Origin: Fremontodendron californicum
Lineage: Eukaryota; Streptophyta; Magnoliopsida; Malvales; Malvaceae
Length of the DNA stretch: 64,000 bases
Assembly: GCA_030761205.1 (NCBI GenBank)
Contig: JAULJL010000018.1
Location: 10,870,501-10,934,500, forward strand
Direction: 5' to 3'
How positions within the stretch are numbered: position 1 is the stretch's first letter; each line of letters begins with the position of its first letter. A program made the translations under genes and the position numbers. The notes below the pieces were generated by a model. It was not told where the DNA came from. It searched no databases and saw nothing but the letters and a program-made list of their open reading frames with translations. Of this stretch, positions 1-12,665 are shown piece by piece.

Positions 1-504
1 GGGTTTGCCGGGGAATACGGTAATATTTTTCAATATATGCCAGTTATGTGATTCTTCACATGAAAATAATTTCAAAATGATGATGTGAGCATGTTCTATG
101 ATATCTATATTTTCCATCTTAATCATGCAAATTCCATGTATATGAATATTCTATGATGATGTCATTTTGTGATTTTTGCCAATATGATATCTTTGTATGC
201 CATGTCATGATTTATTTTGCTATGCCATAATAAGATTTTGCCATGTCAAGCATGCTATGTCATTCATTGTTTTGCCATGTCATAATAGGATTTTCCATGT
301 CAAGCATGCCATGTCATTTATATTTTGCCATGTCAAGCATGCCACGTCATTATTTCTTTTGCCATGTCATTAATTCATATGCCATGTCATTAATTCTTTT
401 GGTCATGTCATTTAAATTTTGCAATGTCAAGCATGCCATGTCATTAATTCTTTTACCATGTAATAATAAATGTTTGCAATGCCATGAAAATTGTACATGT
501 TGCT
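1..504 (+). mobile_element. Left piece of the outermost Tat/Ogre-type LTR, interrupted at 505
   Basis: This stretch joins in register to 29798-30554 once the solo LTR at 505-29792 and one copy of its TTGCT duplication are removed. The opening bases, around 'gggtttgccgggg' and 'cttcacatg', match the reverse complement of about 26380-26500 in the solo LTR, so it is a related LTR lying the other way round. Positions about 200-480 hold a degenerate minisatellite of GCCATGTCAT units, the complement of the array in the solo LTR. The upstream end lies outside the window. Confidence 0.75.
500..504. repeat. 5-bp target-site duplication TTGCT (left copy)
   Basis: TTGCT immediately precedes the LTR start TGTCGA at 505 and recurs at 29793-29797 just after the LTR end CTACA. 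A matching 5-bp duplication is expected for Ty3/gypsy integration and fixes both ends of the solo LTR. Confidence 0.8.
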
Positions 505-1282
505 TGTCGATACGTGATCCCTCCCGCGGGAAGGAACCCGTTCGAGTGAGGGGAAAACCAGGCAGAGGAAAAGACGACTTAATTCCTCTTGAAATAAAAG
601 GTCGAAGGTATGAAAATGACCTCGAAAAAAAAATGGAGTCGCCACCAATCTTTTTTAGCTAGGTGTGATCGGCCACCTATTAAAACTGGTTTTTATAAAA
701 ACATTTTAAAATTAATTAAAACATTTTTTAAAACCAATTTTGAAGTTTGCACTTTGAACCAGAGAAAACAAGTGTGGGTTCGGGAGTAGTTTACGCGCGG
801 GGAAGGATTAGTACCCCCGCGACGCCCGTATAAAACGGTACCTTATTAGTCGTATGTTATCTCGAGTCTCAATAAACAGTTGGTTTTGAATTTGGCGTTT
901 AAAAATAATTCCCTAAAAAAAATCATATTTTATTTGAAAATGATCCGAAATTTAATAGCATAAAATTTCCCATATTTTTCGACAGACTCTACAGAATTTT
1001 TCCTTCATTTTGAAATTCTCCAAACCGCCCTCGTTTTAAAGAAGATATTTTGTTGTTAATGATAATTGATGATATCCTCCTAGGCAGACCCAGCAGAAAA
1101 TTCGTGAATTATTTTAACTCGGAAATAATCTTGAAAAAAATATTATTTGTTTTCATGTATTTTGAAAATTATAGAAAATGATCATGACTATGCAAAAATG
1201 TTACTAATATAAAGATTAAATGAGCATGCATATTTACCATGGTATGACAAACATTTTATTATGACATGATAAAAGAAATTAT

Positions 1283-1752
1283 GACATAGCATAAAGAAAT
1301 AAATGTCATGTGAACGAAATCGACATGGCAAACCTAAGCTTGGCGGACTGAATGACATGGCAAATGAAATGACATGGCATAAGAATGAATGTCATGTGAG
1401 TGAAATCGACATGGCAAACAAAATGGCATGGCATACGAATGACATGGCATGAGAAGATGACATGGCACGAAAATGACATAGCATGAGGGTGAATGTTGTG
1501 ATATGTAAATGATGTGGCGAACGAATGACATGACATATAAATGACATGGCATAAGAATGAATGTCATGTGAATGAAATCGACATGGCAAACAAAATGACA
1601 TGGCATAATGAATGACATGGCATGGCATATGAATGACATGGCATAATGAATGACATGGCGTATGAAAGAATGATATGGCATATGAATGAAATGACATGGC
1701 ATATGAATGAAAAAACATAATGAATGACATGGCATGTGAATAATATGGCATA
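1283..1752. repeat. ATGACATGGCATATGA-type minisatellite, left part
   Basis: Tandem units of roughly 15-25 bp built on ATGACATGGC, with spacers such as ATATGA or GTGAATGA. The array stops exactly at the TGAGT duplication of the inner retrotransposon and resumes at 25081, so it is one array cut in two. Long open frames on the minus strand rich in M, C, H and S are by-products of the repeat, not genes. Confidence 0.9.
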
Positions 1753-1757
1753 TGAGT
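1753..1757. repeat. 5-bp target-site duplication TGAGT (left copy)
   Basis: TGAGT lies directly before the LTR base 1758 and is repeated at 25076-25080 directly after the other LTR. It marks the insertion point of the inner Ogre-like element inside the minisatellite. Confidence 0.88.
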
Positions 1758-4700
1758 TGTCGCAACCTAAAAAATAACGAGTCTCATCGCAAGACTTTAT
1801 TATTCATTAAGCGTGACATTAAAAAAAATCGAGGAAAAGTCGACTTAATTCCTCTAAAAAATGAAGGTTTTGAAAATGACCTTGAAAAAGACATGGAGTC
1901 GCCACCAATCTTTTTTAGCTAGGTGTGATTAGCCACCTATTAAAACCGATTTTATAAAATATTTTAAAAATTAATTAAAAATTTTTAAAACCAATTTCAA
2001 GTCTGCGTTTTAAACCAGAGAAATCAAAGAAACGGGTTCGGGACTCGGTTACGTGCGGGGAAGGATTAGCACCCCCACAACGCCCGTATAAAACGGTACC
2101 TTATTAATCGTGTGTTATCTCAAATCTCGGTGTAAAGTTGGTTTTAAATTTAGTATTTCAAGTTAATTCTCAATTTAAAGAAAAATATTTCCATTTTTAA
2201 TTGAAAATGATTCGGAATTTATAAATTCAAAATTTTCCTATATTCCCCAACAAACGTGGCAAAATATAGAAATTTTTATTAATTTTGGAAAACTTTTCGA
2301 ATCATTCTCTTTTTTTTGAAAGAAAGATATTCCTTTATTAATGATAATTAATGATATTCCCTCCAGCAAACCTGGTAGAGAACTCATGAATTATTTTAAC
2401 TCGGGAATATCTTTATTTTTTTATTGAAAAATCATTACCCTTTTGAAAATATTTTAAAAGATATGAATATGCATGACATAAATAAAATGACATAGCAAAA
2501 TCGAAATAATATAATGCATCCTAAATGATATGATATAATTTAAATGTCTTAGCATATTCTAAATGAAATGAAATATTCTAAGTTATATGATATATATTCT
2601 AAATGAAATGAAATGACCTAGGTATCATAATATATTCTATATGAAATGCAATATCCTAAGTCATATGATATATTCTAAATGAAATGAAATGACCTAGGAG
2701 ACATAATATATTCTATATGAAATAAAATAACCTAAGTAACATAATATATTCTATATGAAATGACATAATTTAAATGACATGGCAAATATGGATGGTATGG
2801 TATATAATTTAAATGACATGGAATATAAAATAATGCTATCATATAATATGCATGAAAATAAAAATGAAAATAATAATGCATGAACATAGTATATGCTAAA
2901 TAATATAACAACAAAAAACAAAACAAAAAAAAAATTTTAATTAAATTAAATTAAATAAAAAACATAGGATAGCATGAAATATTCCAAATCATATAATAAA
3001 CAATATAACATAACTTAAAATCATAACAATATCATAGAAATTATCATAGCAAAAATCACATATTATATAAAATGCATGAATATGGAAAATGTAATGCATG
3101 AAAATGTATTTTTTCCTTTAATTAAGGAAATTCGTATATCTAAAAAGATATCCGACTACCTTAGGAAAATATGTCAAATTAAATATTCTAAAACCAAAAT
3201 ACTTTCTGATTGTTTGAAAACAATTTGGAAAAGCTTAGGTTAAATACAAAAAAACTGGGTTAAACCTTTTTTAAAATAGCTCTAATTTCCTAAATTTAAA
3301 AATCCGGACTTGACTACCCTTAACCCGAGACTAAAAAAATCATTTTTAGAGTTTAAAAAGTCTTAGAAACTACCCTAAGTCAGTAGCTAACCTTCCTAAT
3401 CAGCCCCCTCTAAGCAACTTAACCAAAACAGAAAAATGATTTTTCTTTAAATTCAATTCTGACTCCACTGTCCAGTTTTAATCCACGATTTTTTACCCTA
3501 TTTTTAAAAACTCAAAAAATTCTAAAAAACATACTGGAGACTCAAGACATGTAAAACTACACGGGAAAAAATCCCCTTAATTTTCTGATTAAAGACGAAT
3601 GCCCAGAAAAATCGGAAAAGTACGAGTACTGGGTGAAAAAACTGTTTTGCCAAAATACATTTTTGCCTTTGATAAAATCATTTAAAAATCAAAGTAAAAT
3701 ATTTAAAACTCACAAAATGACTTAAAAACAGTAGCTAGGACTTTTTGAAAGTTAGATAAAAATTGGCTAAGTAAAAAAAATCACAAAGGTAGAATAATCA
3801 ATTTCACAAAACTTAATTTTCCACAAGTGTGCTCAAGAGAGCATGACTTTGAACCATTAATTGGCTCAAGTCATTAGTCAAGTGGCATGAACAATGCATG
3901 AAAAAAATACAGCAAACATAGTGCATGAAATGCATGAGCTTAAACCTAAATGTCATGAAAAAATGCATGGCATCAATATAGTGACTTAGACCTAAATGAA
4001 CTTGCATGGCATTTAATGCAACCTAGACCTAAAATACATGAACATGCATGACAAATAAACCAAACTTAATAACTAAAATATGCATGGCATTTTCACAAAC
4101 ACAAAGCATGCTTAAACCAAGAACTCAAACAAATATCATGCAAATGCTAACCTATCAACTAACATGGCATGAATGCACATACAAAGCAAAAATTCAAGGA
4201 GTGACCGAATGGCCTATGTATCTACCCAGCATGGCATTTTCAAAAACACTTGGTATACTAGCATGCAAAACTGAATCAAATGTCATGCAAATGCAAAAAC
4301 CTACCAACTAACATGGCAAAAATGCAACACACAATGCAAAACACATGGAGTAACCAAATGGCCTCAAGCTCCAACAAGCATGGCATTTTCACAAACACTT
4401 GATATACTAACACGCTCAACTAAAATAGAAAACTCAAATCATGCAAAAACCACACAAGCATTTTCACAAACACTTAAATATAATAAATCTAAAACATGCT
4501 CAACTAAAATATAAAACTCAAATCATGCAAAAACCACACAAGCATTTTCACAAACACTTGATATACTAATTCTAAAACATGCTCAAATTTAAACATCATG
4601 AAAATAGAAAATTAAAAATGCAAGAACATGATATTTAAATCGTAAATGGCAAAAAACAAAGCAACCAAATTAAAATATAACTCAAGTATATGAAGTAGAA

Positions 4701-6813
4701 TAGCATTTAAAACATCAAGATCAAAGAAAATAACATAAACAACATGATAAAATGAACCAAAAGAGCAACATTAAATAAAGAATGTAGGCCATTCGGCCAT
4801 GGAGAGAATATTGTAAAAAAAATTGTAAAAACTATATTTAAGAAAGAGATGAAGAAAGAACTTAAGAAGAACAATAAAAAACATTTATTTAAAAAGGAAA
4901 CTCACCAAATAGTAATTAAAATAGCAAAAATAAGAATGGAAAATCAAGAAAGTGCAAGAGTTGGTGCTCAAGAGCAACCTCAAGAAGCTAATATTTCAAG
5001 CTTTATCTCTTCAAACTTTCCTTTCTTTTCTAAACTTTTTCTTTTTGCCTTCAACCAAAGAGAGAAAAACCAAGTAAAAACTAAGAGAACTCAGCCAAAA
5101 TAAAGTGTGAAAATTAAAATTCTGAACCCCCTTACATGCTGGCCGAAACCCCCCTTTTAATGAGCAAGGATGTTGTCATTTTTTTGTAACCAATTTTCCA
5201 TCAAATGGCTAATAATTCAAGGTGAAAAAATCAAGAAATTATCACCCTTAGATTAGCATATCAGCTGTCCCAAATTACAGCTGTTCAAGAATAATGTTGA
5301 CACTCTCTCTTGGCCTATATGGCTTAATCACCATGGCTTGATCAAAGAGAATCTCTAACTAACTCTTAATTTTTAGCCGTTTGATTGAAAAATCAGAAGC
5401 TTCCTCCTTCCTTTGGGCCTTGGCAGGCCAGCACTTCACTTTTCTAGCCCAATTCTGATTTTTTGAAAGGCCCAAAGAAGCCCTTTTCGGTTGCTTGGGT
5501 GAAATGACCGTTTTGCCCCTCGGATGCAAATAAATATCAAACGGACTCCAAATTCAATTTTTATTTTTTTAATACTTCAAAAATAATAAAATATTGATTT
5601 CTGGAAGTTTTCAAAATTATCCGAGTCCGTTTGCTATTTATTTGGATTTTTTCTTCCAAAAAGGCCCTTTTTGCCCCTACATTTTACCATTTTTAAACGA
5701 GCTCCAAATCAATATTTTTCTTCCCCAATCTCTTCCAAATAATTTAAAAATGATATTTGCAAAATTTCAAAATTTTTGGTGTCCATTTGCTATTTTTTTC
5801 GGGATTTATCTTCTTGAATTATTGCATAGGAGGCCCGTGATTTGGCCATTTTGCAAACGAACTCCGAATCAAGATTTTCTTTCGCAAATATCTTTCAAAT
5901 AATTTCAAAATGATATTTGCAAAATTTCAGAATATTTGGAGTCCATTTTCTATTTTTTCGGGATTTATCTTCTTGAATTACTATATAAGAAGCTTGAGAT
6001 TTGGCCATTTTGCAAACGAACTCCGAATCAAGATTTTATTTTGCCAATATATTTAAAATGATTTAAAAATGAGATTTGCAAATTTTTAGAATTTTCGGAG
6101 TCAATTTGCTATTTTTCCCAAATTTTCCAATTTTGCCATTTTGCCTTCGAAACCCGGTTCTGCTCAAAACAAGTCCGATTTTCAGATTTTCTTCAAGCCG
6201 AGCCTTGGGCTATCCCTTTTTAATTATTCCTCATCCATTGGGGGCTTTTTTCTTACCAAGTCGGACCATTTCTGTAATTCTACCCGATTTCACCAAAATC
6301 CACCGAAAACCCTAATTCCAGGTTTTCTCCCGGATTGACTTTTATTTCGGTTTTTCTTACAAGTGGCTTCTCCATTACCCGTATTCAGTGCTTATCTTTC
6401 ATTTGGAATCTTCAATTTCGACCAATTTGATCGTTTAAGCACTTTTCCCCAAATTTCTCGGATTAGGGTTTCCTTTGTACTGAATCTCTAAATCCCAACT
6501 TCCGAACTCAATATCTTTCAATGTAGACCTCGGATTATCAAAATTCTTTTTTCATTTTTCAATTGAACTTAATATCTTGATTTTGAAAGTGGGTTGACGT
6601 TTTCAGTAGTTGACTTTCTGGGGTGGACTTTTTTCGAGGTTGACTTTTTTTAGAGGTTGACTTTTTTCAAGTTTGACTTTTTATGCTCGTCCTCTTAAAC
6701 TAAGTCTCGGAGTACCACCTGCAGGATGAAAAAAGTCTTTTTACACTTGGAAACATCAATTTAGGAAGGAAACATACATGTTTTAGTGGTCCGGACAAAA
6801 TTAGGTGTCTACA
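1758..6813 (-). repeat. 3' LTR of the inner Ogre-like element
   Basis: 5056 bp, from TGTCGCAACC (plus strand) to GGTGTCTACA. On the coding strand it has canonical TG...CA ends. It aligns over its whole length with 19767-25075, with about seven differences in the first ~195 aligned bases. It contains AT-rich stretches, a block of CATGGCATTTTCAC-like motifs near 4080-4600, and about three ~160-bp tandem units near 5590-6110. Open frames such as 4048-4311 and 4849-5103 have no recognisable domain. Confidence 0.92.
5590..6110. repeat. ~160-bp tandem subrepeats inside the LTR
   Basis: The phrase 'tccatttgctattttt' with a following 'gccattttgcaaacga' recurs about every 160 bp. The copy in the other LTR (about 23690-24370) has one more unit. 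A related series with a ~157-bp period occupies 28480-29110 in the solo LTR. Confidence 0.7.
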
Positions 6814-6830
6814 GCTGCCCCTCTTTGGCT
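6814..6830 (-). promoter_or_regulatory. Polypurine tract next to the 3' LTR
   Basis: The minus strand reads CCAAAGAGGGGCAGC and then enters the LTR start TGTAGACACC. A purine run ending beside the 3' LTR is the plus-strand priming site of LTR retroelements. Its place here confirms that the element is read on the minus strand. Confidence 0.8.
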
Positions 6831-7064
6831 ATTGCTGAGAATCAGGAATCAGGCAAAGATAAACAAACACTAATTTTGTACGGTCAATGAAATCACATGT
6901 GAAAGAAAGGGAAAGGGGTTTCTTCTTCATTATTCTATCATTTTTTCACACTTTTTTTTTTTTGAAAAGCTGTAAATTTAAGATTTATCCTTAAATTGGA
7001 TTTCCTGACTAATCAAGGCTCGACCCGTCTTAAGAAAACGGATTCGATTTTCAAAAAGAAAAAA

Positions 7065-7570
7065 TTGTGCCCGAAGGTCTTAAAAAATGGTGCCCTAAGG
7101 TCTTTAAAATAGTGCCCGAATATCTTAAAAACGGTGCCCGAAGGTCTTTAAAACTGGTGCCCGAAGGTCTTTAAAACTGGTGCCCGAATGTCTTTAAAAT
7201 TGGAGCCCGAAGGTCTTTAAAATTGGAGCACGAAGGTCTTTAAAATTGGTGCCCGAAGGTCTTTAAAATTGGTGCCCAGAGGTCTTTAAAATTGGTGCCC
7301 GGAGGTCTTTAAAATTGGTGCCCGGAGGTCTTTAAAATTGGTGCCCGAAAGTCTTTAAAACTGGTGCCCGAAGGTCTTAAAATTGGTTCCTGAAGGTCTT
7401 AAAAACTGGTGCCCGAAGGTCTTTAAAACTAGTGCCCGAAGGTCTTTAAAACTGGTGCCTGAAGGTCTTGAAAACTGGTGCCCGGAGATCTTTAAAACTG
7501 GTGCCCGAAGGTCTTTAAAACTGCTGCCCGAAGGTCTTTAAAATGGTGCCCGAAGGTCTTTAAAATTGGT
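7065..7570. repeat. 23-bp minisatellite in the 3' non-coding part of the element
   Basis: About 22 tandem copies of a 23-bp unit, GGTGCCCGAAGGTCTTTAAA plus ACT or ATT, with scattered point changes. It lies between the integrase end and the polypurine tract. Nothing suggests that it is translated. Confidence 0.93.
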
Positions 7571-9204
7571 ATTTGAAAATACCTTGACAACGGTCTCAAG
7601 GTTCAACTCGTCTGATAAAAAAAATGAATTCGATTTAAAATAGAAAGAAATACCTTGATGGCGGTCTCGGAGTCCGAATCTTTTGAGAAGCAAAACGAGT
7701 TCTTTTTGAGGAAGTCCAAGTTTCCCTGATTTCTGCACTGTTATCTAAATGCAATGATGAGAATGTCATGCTTTGCAAATACTTGTATTTTTCCTAAAAT
7801 AAATGCAATCAAATGATTGTGCCATAATTTCTAATCCATGATTTCTTTGAGGTTCACAGATTATATGACTTCAGGACAGAGTCTTCAATTGTTCATTGAT
7901 GCCCCACTTAAAGAATTCTTCACTCAAGATATCTTGTCAAACAGTCTCAACTTCTGTCTCTCGCTGAAGCTCACAGATTTTCTGACTTCGTGATGGAATT
8001 TCCACCACGTTCACTGTTTTCTTTTCTTGGTGAACTTTCCAAACCTTTCCCAAGATTTAAATCTATTCCTTAGTAATACTTTGAAATCCCTTTATTTAAA
8101 GATTTTTATTACTAATCATCATTCAATTTAATAACAACCATAATGCATCTCAGAAGTATATGAAAGAGAATATGAATCAAGCAAAAATTGTCATGAAAAG
8201 GATAACAAGAATTTATTGCAAAAAATGTTTTTGAAATAATAATATAAGAAACAAATGTAAGGTTATAGGTTGTAGATGCCCCGGATGCGGAATATCTTGG
8301 ACCCCTCTTTTTTCAAACCATCTGAAATTTCTCTTGAACGAGCAATTCACTTGGGTAACCTCTTAGCTTCTGTAGTTACATTAGACTGAGTTGTTCCCTT
8401 TCCTTTGATTATCAGATACTTTCTCCCCCTTTACACGGAGCATTGATTCAAGCTTTGATCAGTACTTGAGCCGCCTTTTACAGGTTTTCAACTCAAGTGT
8501 CCTCCGTTCGGTACTAAGTCGCCCTTTGCGGGTTTTCGGCTTAAACCTCTCCTTTTATTTTCTTTTTTCATTTCCATTCTTTTTTTTTTTTTTGTATTCT
8601 ACCATGCATCTGAGAATTCTAAATGCTTTCAAGGTAAAAATATCAATTCAAAAGATGGGATGAATTCTAAGAATAACCTTTCAAATTAAATATCCATGCT
8701 TGATCAAAATGGGCTTTTAAAGCATGTAACGTAGGCCAAGGTTTAGGTTTAGAAAGAAAGGATATAATAGGCCAAAAGTGTGTTTAAGGGTGATTGGCTC
8801 AAGGATCACTTCCTGAGGAGAACTCATTCTTGAAACATTTGTCCCATTTTGGACTTTCTTCTCTTTTTTTTTTTTTTTTTTTGCTTTGTTGGCTTTCATT
8901 TGCCACATTTTCCAATGGTTTTCTTTTTGCCACGATTTTTTATTATCTTTCCTCGCATTTGCCCTCCAGTATAAAGGGTGATCCTTGATCAAGGTTTAAA
9001 GAAAAAAATAATTCTTAAGGCTCAAAAGGGGTGACTAAAGATAATTTCTTCTTAGCGGAAGGAATATGAAAGATAGCTATTTATCATATCAAGCATGAAT
9101 ATTTTCTTTGAAAAGCAATTCTTAGGGGAAATAGATATATAGAATTTCTATTTTTACACTTGGAATCATTCGAATTTCCTTGTGCACAACATCACACTTT
9201 TTTT
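7571..9204 (-). other. Long 3' non-coding segment of the Ogre-like element
   Basis: About 1.6 kb between the integrase stop and the 23-bp repeat. It contains pyrimidine and purine runs (T runs near 8580 and 8865) and no conserved protein domain in six frames. The open frames near 8717-8992 are low-complexity translations of these runs. Confidence 0.7.
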
Positions 9205-10308
9205 TCAAGCATAATACTTCTTCAATTCATCAGCATTCACGGGATGTCTAAAATCATCTTCGTCCATTCTAGTTAAAATTAATGCTCCTCCAGAAAAAGC
9301 TCTTTTTACCACATAAGGTTCTTCCCAATTCGGAGCCCATTTTCCTCTCAGGTCCTTCACTATAGGGAAAATTTTCCTCAATACCAACTCCCCTTCTCGG
9401 AACTGTCTAGGACGAACCTTCTTGTTGTGGGCTTGAATCATCCTTTTCTGATACAACTGCCCATGACAAATTGCTTTCAATCTTTTCTCCTCGATGAGAT
9501 TCAACTGTTCATAACGAGCTCTAACCCATTCTGCTTCCTCTAGGCCAACTTCCATCAAAACCCAAAGTGAAAGGATCTCAACTTCAATAGGTAGCACTGT
9601 TTCTATCCCGTATACCAAAGAAAACGGTGTTGCCCCTGTAGATGTGTGGACCGAAGTACGATATGCATGAAAAGCAAACGGTAAGATCTCATGTCAATCT
9701 TTGTACACATTGGTCATCTTCTCGACAATCCTCTTGATGTTTTTGTTAGCTGCTTCTACTGCGCCATTCATCTTTGGACGGTAAGGTGCCGAATTATGAT
9801 GGTTGATCTTGAATTGAGTACACACTTCCCTCATCATCTTATTGTTCAAATTGAGAGCATTATCCGAAATAATTCTTGCTGGCAACTCGTAACGGCATAT
9901 GATTTCTTTCTTGACGAATCTGCATACCATGGACTTTGTTACATTTGCATAGGAAGCAGCTTTTACCCACTTTGTGAAATAATCTATGGCCACCAAGATG
10001 AAACGATATCCATTTGAAGCTTTCAGGGTAATAGGCCCGATCATGTCCATTCCCTACACTGAAAAAAGCCATGGTGCAGTCATGACATGTAATAGCAATA
10101 GCGACACATGAATCTTATCTGGGTATATCTGGCATTTATGGCACTTCCGGGAATAACTGATACAATCTCCTTCCATTGTCAGCCAATAGTACCCTGCCTT
10201 CATAATCTGTTTAGCAAGCATGTGACCATTAGCATGGGTGCCACATATCCCTTCATGGACCTCTTCTATGACTTTTCGGGCTTCGGCAGACCCGACACAC
10301 CTCAATAG
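9205..10308 (-). pseudogene. Integrase region of the Ogre-like polyprotein (disrupted)
   Basis: Integrase inserts the DNA copy into the host genome. The zinc-binding HHCC part lies around 10270-10120 (motifs HEGICGTH and KCHKCQ). The catalytic core follows at 10050-9694, with the expected acidic residues in VAIDYFTKW, ARIISDN and NGAVEAANK. The C-terminal part at 9618-9205 includes FREGELVLRKI and GKWAPNWEEPYVV. The open frame is cut by TAG at 10054-10056 (where a Trp is usual, before GMDMIGP) and by a stop just below 9694, both in the same frame. No chromodomain follows, in keeping with the Tat lineage. Confidence 0.88.
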
Positions 10309-11107
10309 GACTTGATCTTTCCCTTTCATGTAAAGAATCTCATTGTCTAGAACAAAACCCATTGCTAACCTTCTCAGAGTCCTCTTGTCATTCTCTGTTG
10401 CTTGTTCTGGATACTGTTGACTCTTAATGTACTGTAAGATGTCATTATACCAAGGGAGACTATATGCTTCTTCTTCAATACTCAAACAGTGGGCAGGAGA
10501 CTCATATATGCTCATCTTAATCGGCACAACTTTCGCCCCTTCATTCACTTTAAACATTGATGACAAAGTAGCCAGAGCATCTGCCATCCGATTTTTTTCT
10601 CGAGGAAAGTAATTGAAATTCACTTCTTTAAACTCCTCTAATAAACTCAGTATGAGTTCTCGATATCAGATTAGCTTTGTATCTCGGGTTTCCCATTCTC
10701 CTCGTAGCTGGTAAATCACCAAGGCTGAGTCTCCAAAAAGCTTCCAATATTTTGATTTTTCTGTCCACTGCAGCGCGAAGGCCCATAGTACATGCTTCAT
10801 ACTCGGCAGTATTGTTTGTACAATCAAAATCCAATCTAGCAGTGAAAGGATAATAATCTTCTTCTGGGGATATAACAACTGCACCGATTCCATGCCCCAT
10901 GGCATTAGATACGCCATCAAAGTACATTTTCCATACTTTCTTCTTCAGGGGAATCTCATCTGCTTGCGACACATACATCAAATCCTCATCTGGGAAGTCA
11001 AAGTTCAACGGCTCATAATCTTCCATTGCCCGACTTGCAAAGAATTCAGCTACTGCACTGCCCTTGATAGCTTTTTTACTTACATATACAATGTCGTATT
11101 CTGACAA
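10309..11107 (-). pseudogene. Second (archaeal-like) RNase H of the Ogre-like polyprotein, frameshifted
   Basis: The segment has the RNase H signature WKMYFDGVSNAMGHGIGAV (first Asp) and NNTAEYEACTMGL (Glu), then GDSALVIYQLRGEWETRD in a different frame, and MADALATL near 10580. The two frames meet near 10750, so one frameshift breaks the domain. Tat-lineage elements are known to carry this extra RNase H besides the usual one after reverse transcriptase. Downstream, in the same frame as integrase, is the linker to the zinc-binding part. Confidence 0.85.
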
Positions 11108-11470
11108 TAAAACCTACCATCTTGTTGTCCTCCCTGACAAAGAAGGTGCTTCCAACATGTACTTGACTGGATCCAGCTTAGCAATCAACCACGTTGTGTG
11201 GTACAACATATACTATCTAAGTCTTCGAGCAGTCCAAGCTAAGGCGCAACACAACTTCTCTACCGACGAATATTTCAACTCATAATCTGTGAACTTCTTG
11301 CTGAAGTAGTAAACTGCCTGTTCTTTCTTTCCAGTTTCATCAAGCTGCCCCAAAACACAATCCATGGATCTTTCAAATACTGATAAATAAAATATCATTG
11401 GTTTATCCGGAATAGATGGCATTAATACTGGTGGGTTTGATAGATAATACTTAACCTTTTCAAAAGCAAT
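11108..11470 (-). pseudogene. First RNase H (RT-connected) segment of the Ogre-like polyprotein
   Basis: In the same frame as RT but beyond a TAG at 11471-11473, the minus strand encodes the typical post-RT segment: MIFYLSVFERSMDCVLGQLD, then QAVYYFSKKFTDYELKYSS and EKLCCALAWTARRLR. This is the RNase H-like tether found after RT in Ty3/gypsy elements. A further stop at about 11213 precedes the second RNase H. Confidence 0.82.
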
Positions 11471-12665
11471 CTAACACCCTTCATCCCATTCTCCTGGATC
11501 ATGTTTTCGAAGTAACTTAAATATTGGATCACATTTATCGGTTAACTGTGAAATAAATCGAGCAATGTAATTCAATCTCCCCAGAAAAGCTCTTACTTCC
11601 TTTTGAGTGCGAGGTGGTGGCAGATTCTGAATAGCCTTCACTTTATCCGGGTCAATCTCAATTCCTCTTTTGCTGACGACAAAACCCAACAACTTCCCCG
11701 AGGTGACTCCAAAAGTGCATTTTGCCTGATTTAGCTTGAGTCTAAACTTCCTTAGTCGTTCAAAGAGCTTCTTAAGATTCGCAATATGCTCTTCTTCTCC
11801 TTGTGACTTTGCAATCATATCATCAACGTAGACCTCAATTCCCTTATGCATCATATCATGAAACAAGGTTACCATGGCTCTTTGGTATGTTGCCCCGGCA
11901 TTCTTCAACCCAAATGGCATTACTTTGTAGCAGAAGGTTCCCCACATTATAACAAATGTGGTTTTCTCCATATCTTCCGGTGCCATCTTGATCTGATTGT
12001 ATCCTGAGAATCCATCCATGAAAGAAAATAAAGAACTCTTCGCTGTATTATCCACCAAAGTATCAATATGGGGCAAAGGGAAATTATCTTTAGGGCTGGC
12101 CTTGTTCAAATCTCGGTAATCAACGCACATCCGCACCTTGCCATCCTTCTTTGGTACTAGAACAATATTTGCCACCCATTCTGGATATTTTGCCACCTCT
12201 AAGAATCCAGCATCAAATTGCTTTTTCACCTCCTCTTTTATCTTTAACAGCATGTCTGGCCTCATTCTTCTGAACTTTTGCTGAATTGGCTTGCATTCTG
12301 GGCTTATAGGGAGCTTATGAACCACAATATCCGAATCCAACCCTGGCATATCTTGGTAAGACCATGCAAATACATCCACATACTCCTGGAGCAAAGCTAT
12401 CAATTCACCTTTTATTGGTGATGACAATGAAGTCCCAATTTTAACTTCCTTTATTTCTTCACCATTTCCCAGATTTATTGTTTCCAATAATTCCTTATGA
12501 GGAAGTACTTGCTTCTCCTCTTGTTCTATTTTCCTCAATAGATCCGAAGGTAGACCATAATACTTAGTATCTTCATTAGCCTCAAAATCAACCATGCAAA
12601 TGGGTCTTTGAAAATCAATTTCAGAATTACTGACAGGAGGGTCCTCATATTCCGCATCCGCACAC
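11471..12665 (-). pseudogene. Reverse transcriptase region of the Ogre-like polyprotein (exon after the intron)
   Basis: Reverse transcriptase copies element RNA into DNA. The motifs are in order: IVLVPKKDGKVRMCVDYRDL, FSFMDGFSGYNQIKMAPED, MPFGLKNAGATYQRAM, the catalytic YVDD (codons at 11830-11819), KCTFGVTSGKLLGF and REVRAFLGRLNYIARFI. The domain is complete and uninterrupted to 11471, where TAG ends the frame after WDEGC, with homologous sequence continuing beyond. The open frame extends upstream to 12769, but residues before CADAEYED are intron read-through (hydrophobic, T-rich codons). The exon is therefore taken to begin at 12665. Confidence 0.9.

Noticed and set aside
243..662. Open frame of 139 codons near the left edge
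   Set aside because: It reads the inverted minisatellite of an LTR and then LTR sequence shared with 1890 and 19900. No protein family fits.
7065..7570. Possible CRISPR array (regular 23-bp repeats)
   Set aside because: The repeats are head to tail with no unique spacers, in a plant retroelement.
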